A DNA stretch of 64,000 nucleotides from Fibrobacter sp. UWB15 (GTDB lineage Bacteria; Fibrobacterota; Fibrobacteria; Fibrobacterales; Fibrobacteraceae): NCBI RefSeq assembly GCF_900177705.1, contig NZ_FXBA01000003.1:247003-311002 (forward strand). The letters are read 5' to 3'. The notes under the pieces were generated by a model. It was given only the letters and a program-made list of their open reading frames with translations. It was not told where the DNA came from and ran no database searches. Shown here one piece after another: positions 60,079 through 64,000 of the stretch (its first letter is position 1; each line of letters starts with the position of its first letter). Both the position numbers and the translations under genes were made by a program.

Positions 60079-61394
60079 TGAAATATCTCTATCTTGATGG
60101 ATCTTGCGGTATCAGCGGCGATATGACGGTTGCTGCACTTCTTGGACTTGGCGCGTCACGCGAAAAAATGGATGCAGCCATTGCGAGTCTGAATCTGGAT
60201 GGCGTCCACGTCCATGTGGAAAATTCAAAGAGTTACAGCATTGCGGGGCTTTCTTTTGCGGTGCATGTCCATGACCACGACGCAGACCACGTGCATTCTC
60301 ATGAAGAAGGGTATGTAGAGCATTGTGAGACGAAAGACGATAGACGAAAGACGAAAGAATGTCATGAAGGTCATCATCATCACGAACATCGGCACTTGTC
60401 CGAGGTTTACGAGATTCTGGACCGCGCAGCAAATGCAGGGGCAGTCACTCCCCGCGCCCTTGAAACCGCAAAAAAGATTTTCCGCATCATCGCCGAAGCC
60501 GAAGCGAAGGCTCACGGCGTGCCCGTAGAAGAAGTCCATTTCCACGAAGTGGGTGCCGTTGATTCCATCGTCGACATCTTGGCGGTCGCCGTCCTTGCAG
60601 ATGACCTTGGTATAGAGAACTGCATCGTTACAGGGCTCAACGAAGGCTCTGGTTTTGTAGAAACGCAACATGGCCAGTTGCCGATTCCCGTTCCGGCGGT
60701 AGCGCACATTGCAGAAGCAGCGGGCATCGCGCTTCACATCACCGAAACGAAGGGCGAAATGGTCACCCCAACGGGAGCGGGCATCGTGGCGGCCCTCCGG
60801 ACAAGCGAAAGCCTCCCCGCAGGCTACAAAATTTTAAAATCGGGCGTGGGTCTCGGCAAGCGTGATTTCGGGCGAGCAAACTTCTTGCGGGCGCAAATCA
60901 TCGAGGACTGCGCAAACGACAAAGGCGGCGACGCAACATCCAGTGCCACAGGCTGCACCCCCGCAGATTGCAACGTTTTCCAGATTGAAGCGAACATCGA
61001 TGATTCCACTCCCGAAGAATTGGGCTACGCCATGGATAAAATCTTCGAGGCGGGAGCCCGCGATGTCCATTTTATCCCCTGCTACATGAAGAAGAACCGC
61101 ATGGGCACTCTCCTGTGCGCCCTCACCGACAGCGAGCACCTGGCTGCCGTAGAGAAAGCCATTTTCTTGCATACATCGACCGTCGGCGTGCGCCGTTTTC
61201 CCGTAGAACGCACCTGCATGGCCCGCAATACCTTCGAAGTCGAAACAGAATTCGGCAAGGTTCGCATCAAGAAGTCCATTTTGGGCGATATCGAAAAAAT
61301 CAAACCCGAATTTGACGACCTGAAAGCATGCGCCGACAAGGCGGGCGTTCCCATCTGCGAAATTCAGAAAGCGGTCGAGAAGAAACAGCACTAA
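60075..61394 (+). CDS. larC: Nickel-pincer cofactor nickel insertase LarC
   Basis: A 439-residue LarC, continuous in one frame (in Lactiplantibacillus it is split by a programmed frameshift). It opens YLYLDGSCGISGDMTVAALL style and has a His-rich metal-binding loop (HVHDHDADHVHSHEEG; HEGHHHHEHRH). EEVHFHEVGAVDSIVDILA and TPTGAGIVAAL follow. LarC inserts nickel in a CTP-dependent reaction. Inside the His-rich loop lies a fourfold 7-base tandem repeat that codes for TKDDRRKTK; a change of one unit would shift the frame. Confidence 0.95.
   Translation: MMKYLYLDGSCGISGDMTVAALLGLGASREKMDAAIASLNLDGVHVHVENSKSYSIAGLSFAVHVHDHDADHVHSHEEGYVEHCETKDDRRKTKECHEGHHHHEHRHLSEVYEILDRAANAGAVTPRALETAKKIFRIIAEAEAKAHGVPVEEVHFHEVGAVDSIVDILAVAVLADDLGIENCIVTGLNEGSGFVETQHGQLPIPVPAVAHIAEAAGIALHITETKGEMVTPTGAGIVAALRTSESLPAGYKILKSGVGLGKRDFGRANFLRAQIIEDCANDKGGDATSSATGCTPADCNVFQIEANIDDSTPEELGYAMDKIFEAGARDVHFIPCYMKKNRMGTLLCALTDSEHLAAVEKAIFLHTSTVGVRRFPVERTCMARNTFEVETEFGKVRIKKSILGDIEKIKPEFDDLKACADKAGVPICEIQKAVEKKQH
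60328..60355 (+). repeat. Four tandem heptanucleotides inside larC
   Basis: AGACGAA, AGACGAT, AGACGAA, AGACGAA in direct succession, followed by AGA. Seven is not a multiple of three, so gain or loss of a unit would inactivate larC reversibly. Confidence 0.85.
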
Positions 61395-61433
61395 AAGTGA
61401 ATTGTCAAGCCGCAATTTTGTATTTTCCTTTAT

Positions 61434-62249
61434 ATGGAAAGCTTGAACCAAAAGTTTGAAAAACTGAAAAACCTCTTGCGCGAAATGAACCGCGTCGCCA
61501 TCGCATTTTCTGCCGGCGTTGATTCCACGTTCCTTGCAAAAGTCGCCCACGACACGCTGGGCGACAACATGGTCGCCTACACAGTCCAGGCGGGAATGGT
61601 CCCCGAGCGCGAAATCGCATTTTCCCGAGAGTTCTGCAAGTTGCACGGAATCCCGCAACAGCTGATAGAAGTTGACGAAATGCAGGTAGAAGGCTTTGCC
61701 GAAAACTCCAGGGAACGTTGCTACTTTTGCAAGCGGAACCTGTTTTCGAAAATTACAGAACGCGCAAAGGCCGCAGGATTTTCAACCGTCAGCGAAGGCA
61801 GCAATGCCGACGACATTCACGATTACCGCCCCGGAATGCGCGCCCTCCAGGAACTCGGCATCAGGAGTCCCCTCCTGGAATGCGGACTCACAAAAGCGGA
61901 CATCCGCGAACTTTCGCACCAACTGGATTTACCCACGTGGGACAAGCCCTCCTTCGCCTGCCTCGCAAGCCGCATCCCTTACGGAGAACCCATTTCCCGG
62001 GAAAAGCTTTCCATGATATCAAATGCGGAGCAACTGCTTTTTGAACTGGGCTTCAAGCAGTTCCGCGTGCGCCTGCACGGCAACCTCGCACGCATCGAGG
62101 TGTTGCCCGAAGATTTCAACAAAGTTCTAGAAAAACGCGACCAGATTCTCGCAGCCTTCAAGAAAATCGGATTTACCTACATCTCGCTGGACCTGCAGGG
62201 CTTCCGCAGCGGCAGCCTGAACGAGACTTTAGCCGCAAAGCAAGTTTAG
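61434..62249 (+). CDS. larE: Nickel-pincer cofactor sulfurtransferase LarE
   Basis: A 271-residue PP-loop enzyme: VAIAFSAGVDSTFLAKVAHD (ATP PP-loop), GMVPEREIAFSREFCKLHGI, RERCYFCKRNLFSKI, SEGSNADDIHDYRPGMRAL and WDKPSFACLASRIPYGEPIS. The cysteine in SFACLASR corresponds to the sulfur-donating residue of LarE. No extra C-terminal cysteines are seen, which suggests the sacrificial type rather than the iron-sulfur type (inference). It completes LarB-C-E; no larA follows. Confidence 0.94.
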   Translation: MESLNQKFEKLKNLLREMNRVAIAFSAGVDSTFLAKVAHDTLGDNMVAYTVQAGMVPEREIAFSREFCKLHGIPQQLIEVDEMQVEGFAENSRERCYFCKRNLFSKITERAKAAGFSTVSEGSNADDIHDYRPGMRALQELGIRSPLLECGLTKADIRELSHQLDLPTWDKPSFACLASRIPYGEPISREKLSMISNAEQLLFELGFKQFRVRLHGNLARIEVLPEDFNKVLEKRDQILAAFKKIGFTYISLDLQGFRSGSLNETLAAKQV

Positions 62250-62256
62250 CCCACTA

Positions 62257-62470
62257 TTGGGCGTTCCCCGGCCAGGGGCCGGGGCGGGTGCTGCTCGCCT
62301 CTCGTCACCCCGGACCTGATCCGGGGTCGGCTCATCGAGCCTTGCCGCTCTGTCACCCTGGAGCGGAGCGATAGGGTCCACGGCAAGTCTCGCCACCGCG
62401 TGGCGGTGCGACGCCCCCTAACGCAGACGCGGGTGTGGAGTGTGAAGTGTGGGATGTGGGATGTGAAATT
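62257..62470. repeat. Mosaic palindromic repeat, copy 1
   Basis: GC-rich mosaic sharing ordered blocks with 63329-63540: a GGGCGTTCCCCGGCC head, AGGGGCCGGG, the GTGCTGCTCGCCTCTC block and CCCCGGACCTGATCCGGGG. These are followed by GTCTCGCCACCGCGTGGCGG and GACGCCCCCTAACGC. A module specific to this copy (CACCCTGGAGCGGAGCGATA) is inserted. The end is a heptanucleotide tract (GTGTGGA, GTGTGAA, GTGTGGG, ATGTGGG, ATGTGAA at 62433-62467). It lies directly after larE. Confidence 0.85.
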
Positions 62471-62487
62471 GAAAATCCGTCAGCGGG

Positions 62488-62532
62488 TTAGTCAGAGTCC
62501 TTGACGCAACGGACAGAACGAAACCAGCATTA
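62488..62532 (-). pseudogene. C-terminal tail of a FISUMP-type protein
   Basis: The minus strand encodes CWFRSVRCVKDSD and a stop, the typical end of Fibrobacter FISUMP proteins (compare GRSVRCVKSK at the right window edge). Everything upstream is replaced by the toxin-antitoxin-like pair, whose last stop is about 14 bases away. Confidence 0.55.
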
Positions 62533-62545
62533 ATAAAGAAATCTC

Positions 62546-62779
62546 TTACAAGACTACTTTCGGATTTCCCGAAAATTTCATCACGCCACGGGAAGACTGG
62601 ACAAACTTGTCCAAATCATCAAATGTCTTGACGTTGTCCACCAAAGAAGAACGCCACTTTGTATAATCAAAGCGCTCTCGCAACAGGGTTGCTATAAAGA
62701 GTTCGGTCTCCATTGCACCCATGTTTTCACTTAGGCAACGCATTCCTTTTTCAATGACATCGACAGAACTAGGGCTCAT
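62546..62779 (-). CDS. Putative antitoxin-like partner of the PIN protein
   Basis: The start at 62779 has GGAGG upstream and overlaps the end of the PIN gene by 11 bases. The 77-residue product (MSPSSVDVIEKGMRCLSENM, TELFIATLLRERFDYTKWRS) is helical. Its FDYTKW pattern resembles small proteins I associate with the second position of PIN-domain pairs. The order (PIN first) differs from classical vapBC. Function inferred from context only. Confidence 0.6.
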   Translation of the reverse strand: MSPSSVDVIEKGMRCLSENMGAMETELFIATLLRERFDYTKWRSSLVDNVKTFDDLDKFVQSSRGVMKFSGNPKVVL

Positions 62780-63227
62780 GGTTTTCCTCCACTTCAAGAA
62801 TGAAAGTCATGGGATTAAGGATTTTGATTTTATCGGTTTGATATTTAAGTAAGCGCTTGTCGGTCGTCAAAAAATAATCACATTCTGCTATAATTGAACT
62901 TGCCACATGACACGCATCCATCAACTTAACGCCAGTCGCCGTAATTTCCTTTGCGAGAGACTTTACTTGTCCATCAACATTTTCACTCACATACGTATGC
63001 GTGTAAGTATCTATAAAATCCTGGATATCGTTCCTTTTCGACTCAAATCGGTTGGCCGCATTTTCGGCAACGAGAATATACGACGTGACCAAATCGAACA
63101 CCCCATTACGAATCTGCTGTTGGATTTCCAATTTAGCCTGAGCCTCTAAACTGACCTTTAGTTGAGACTGGTCGTCGTAAGGACGATTATAGCAACAGTT
63201 GTCCAAATAAATCTTCAAGCGTTCCAT
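62769..63227 (-). CDS. PIN-domain-like ribonuclease, putative toxin
   Basis: A 152-residue protein with acidic PIN-type residues in order: Asp9 in MERLKIYLDNCCYNRP, a glutamate near residue 55 (VAENAANR), Asp in LMDACHVASSII and Asp in CDYFLTTDKRLLKY. The fold places them around one metal site for RNA cleavage. AGAGGA lies close to the start. It is followed by an overlapping small gene, in keeping with a toxin-antitoxin pair. Confidence 0.75.
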   Translation of the reverse strand: MERLKIYLDNCCYNRPYDDQSQLKVSLEAQAKLEIQQQIRNGVFDLVTSYILVAENAANRFESKRNDIQDFIDTYTHTYVSENVDGQVKSLAKEITATGVKLMDACHVASSIIAECDYFLTTDKRLLKYQTDKIKILNPMTFILEVEENHEP

Positions 63228-63243
63228 CGAAATCCTCTTCTAA

Positions 63244-63301
63244 AATATACCTTTCTTTGCACAAAAAAGCAAACACCCCATTTCATATATTCGGGAATAT
63301 A
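63244..63301 (-). promoter_or_regulatory. Promoter and operator-like palindromes of the PIN gene
   Basis: On the minus strand TTGCTT, a 17-base spacer, and TATATT (-10 at 63244-63249). A TTTGC...GCAAA inverted repeat covers the -35 region and TATATTC-GG-GAATATA (63286-63301) lies just upstream. Both could serve autoregulation. Confidence 0.55.
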
Positions 63302-63328
63302 AGGACAATAACCTAAATCTGTTTTCTT

Positions 63329-63540
63329 ATGGGCGTTCCCCGGCCCCAACTTGTCATCCCCGCGAAGGCGGGGATCTCCCAGCGTCGGCCAGGGGCCGGG
63401 TCGGGTGCTGCTCGCCTCTCGTCACCCCGGACCTGATCCGGGGTCGGCTCATCGAGCCGCTTACGCGTCTCGCCACCGCGTGGCGGTGCGACGCCCCCTA
63501 ACGCGATTCTAGTGTGAAGTGTGTAGTGTGGGATGTGGAA
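63329..63540. repeat. Mosaic palindromic repeat, copy 2
   Basis: Same ordered blocks as at 62257-62470 but with a different inserted module near the left (GTCATCCCCGCGAAGGCGGG, a palindrome). It lacks the CCTGGAGCGGAG module. It ends with the heptanucleotide tract GTGTGAA, GTGTGTA, GTGTGGG, ATGTGGA (63512-63539). The two copies flank the PIN pair in direct orientation. Confidence 0.85.
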
Positions 63541-63543
63541 TGA

Positions 63544-63645
63544 TTATTCGACAGCAGCCATCATCAGGCGAGGTTCAAGAGCCTCAATACGGTAGTTGTT
63601 CTTGGTGGACTGCTTGACAGATTTCTTTATTTTTTTCGTGTTCAT
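63544..63645 (-). pseudogene. N-terminal remnant of a LEPRxLL-type surface protein
   Basis: A 33-codon frame reads MNTKKIKKSVKQSTKNNYRI then EALEPRLMMAAVE and stops. The basic start followed by EALEPRLMM is the LEPRxLL motif found at the N-terminus of very large surface or secreted proteins. The frame ends three bases before the mosaic repeat, so the rest of the gene seems to have been lost at that junction. Confidence 0.55.
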
Positions 63646-63667
63646 TTTGTAATCTTACTTATAAATT

Positions 63668-64000
63668 TTATTTTGACTTAACACAACGGACGGAACGTCC
63701 TTCAAGTTTTGTGTAATTAAAATTCGAGGGGCCGTAAATTGAATTGTCTCTATAACTCGTATTGGAGCCCAAAACAAACATTTCACCATCTACAAGGATT
63801 TCGCCTGGGTAATACCAATACGTTTCTTTTCCAAGGCAATCTTTGAATTCTCCCGTTGGACGTCTCAAGCCCGCACCCACAAGGCTATACCCAGTGGTGT
63901 TGTAACCGCCAAAACCCTGAGCACGAGCCCCTTTTATTCCATCTTCATTTCCATCAGCATTGAGAATGACAACGAGGTCGTCGTAAGTGAGCAGACGCCA
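63668..64000 (-). CDS. FISUMP-domain protein, C-terminal part (runs off the right edge)
   Basis: The frame is open from the window edge and encodes 110 residues beginning WRLLTYDDLVVILNADGNED. It contains GYSLVGAGLRRPTGEFKDC and TYWYYPGEILVDGEMFVLGS, and ends KLEGRSVRCVKSK. The WRLxTxxD opening and SVRCVK ending identify the Fibrobacter succinogenes major paralogous domain, usually part of secreted lipoproteins of unknown function. The N-terminal signal lies outside the window. Confidence 0.8.
   Translation of the reverse strand, partial: WRLLTYDDLVVILNADGNEDGIKGARAQGFGGYNTTGYSLVGAGLRRPTGEFKDCLGKETYWYYPGEILVDGEMFVLGSNTSYRDNSIYGPSNFNYTKLEGRSVRCVKSK

Noticed and set aside
62257..63540. CRISPR array
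   Set aside because: Only two large repeats about 1 kb apart enclosing genes, with internal palindromes; no regular short repeats and spacers, and no cas genes in the window.

Overview
The window almost certainly comes from a Fibrobacter (Fibrobacterota) chromosome. Evidence: a FISUMP-type domain at the right edge, lipoproteins with poly-serine linkers after the lipobox, large secreted polysaccharidases sharing a CBM35/CBM6-like module and a similar C-terminal tail, and a recurrent TATATT -10 box. I see no prophage, insertion sequence, CRISPR array or rRNA. One tRNA-Arg(TCT) is present.

Layout. 1-5.3 kb: accessory edge with a partial GT4 glycosyltransferase, small lipoproteins, an RHS remnant, an AlbA_2/HATPase regulator preceded by a phased repeat array, a truncated secretin fragment and a membrane protein. 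5.3-9.8 kb: an overlapping surface-polysaccharide operon (GT2, GT4, GT2, Wzi-like outer-membrane protein). 9.8-20.7 kb: EIIA-like protein, sugar kinase-like protein, YejB-like permease, dapB, a MoxR/DUF58/transglutaminase set, nfo, and an ArnA-dehydrogenase-like epimerase with a GT2. 20.7-27.2 kb: rhamnogalacturonan utilisation (PL11 lyase and two CE12-like esterases). 27.6-29.8 kb: groES-groEL. 30.6-36.9 kb: carA-pyrG-carB behind a leader resembling the enterobacterial pyrBI attenuator. 37-41 kb: HNH protein, a cloverleaf-like intergenic sequence, an Rpn-family nuclease and a GH30 xylanase. 41-50 kb: flavodoxin-like reductase, maltose acetyltransferase, a TolC/RND/MFP efflux set with an AraC regulator, and a CDF transporter. 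50-54 kb: bioA-bioW-bioF-bioD.

54.3-62.3 kb is the most striking region. A MerR regulator of the Cys54 NmlR/AdhR type lies with a flavodoxin-like reductase and a metallo-beta-lactamase-fold hydrolase. Next to it are a small membrane protein, a Tat-signal DUF362 protein, TatA, TatC and the nickel-pincer cofactor genes larB, larC and larE, without larA. Three near-identical TTAGAGT-ACTCTAA-type dyads sit in the promoters of these units. This suggests one regulon that builds a nickel-pincer enzyme in the cytoplasm, loads it and exports it folded. The DUF362 protein carries a His/Lys/His pattern spaced like LarA's cofactor site.

62.3-64 kb: two copies of a mosaic GC-rich palindromic repeat surround a PIN-type toxin-antitoxin-like pair and truncated genes (FISUMP tail, LEPRxLL N-terminus). 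Heptanucleotide arrays recur through the window: five of the GTAGGAA/GTAGACA type in intergenic regions, two GTGTGAA arrays at the ends of the mosaic repeats, and an AGACGAA tract inside larC.
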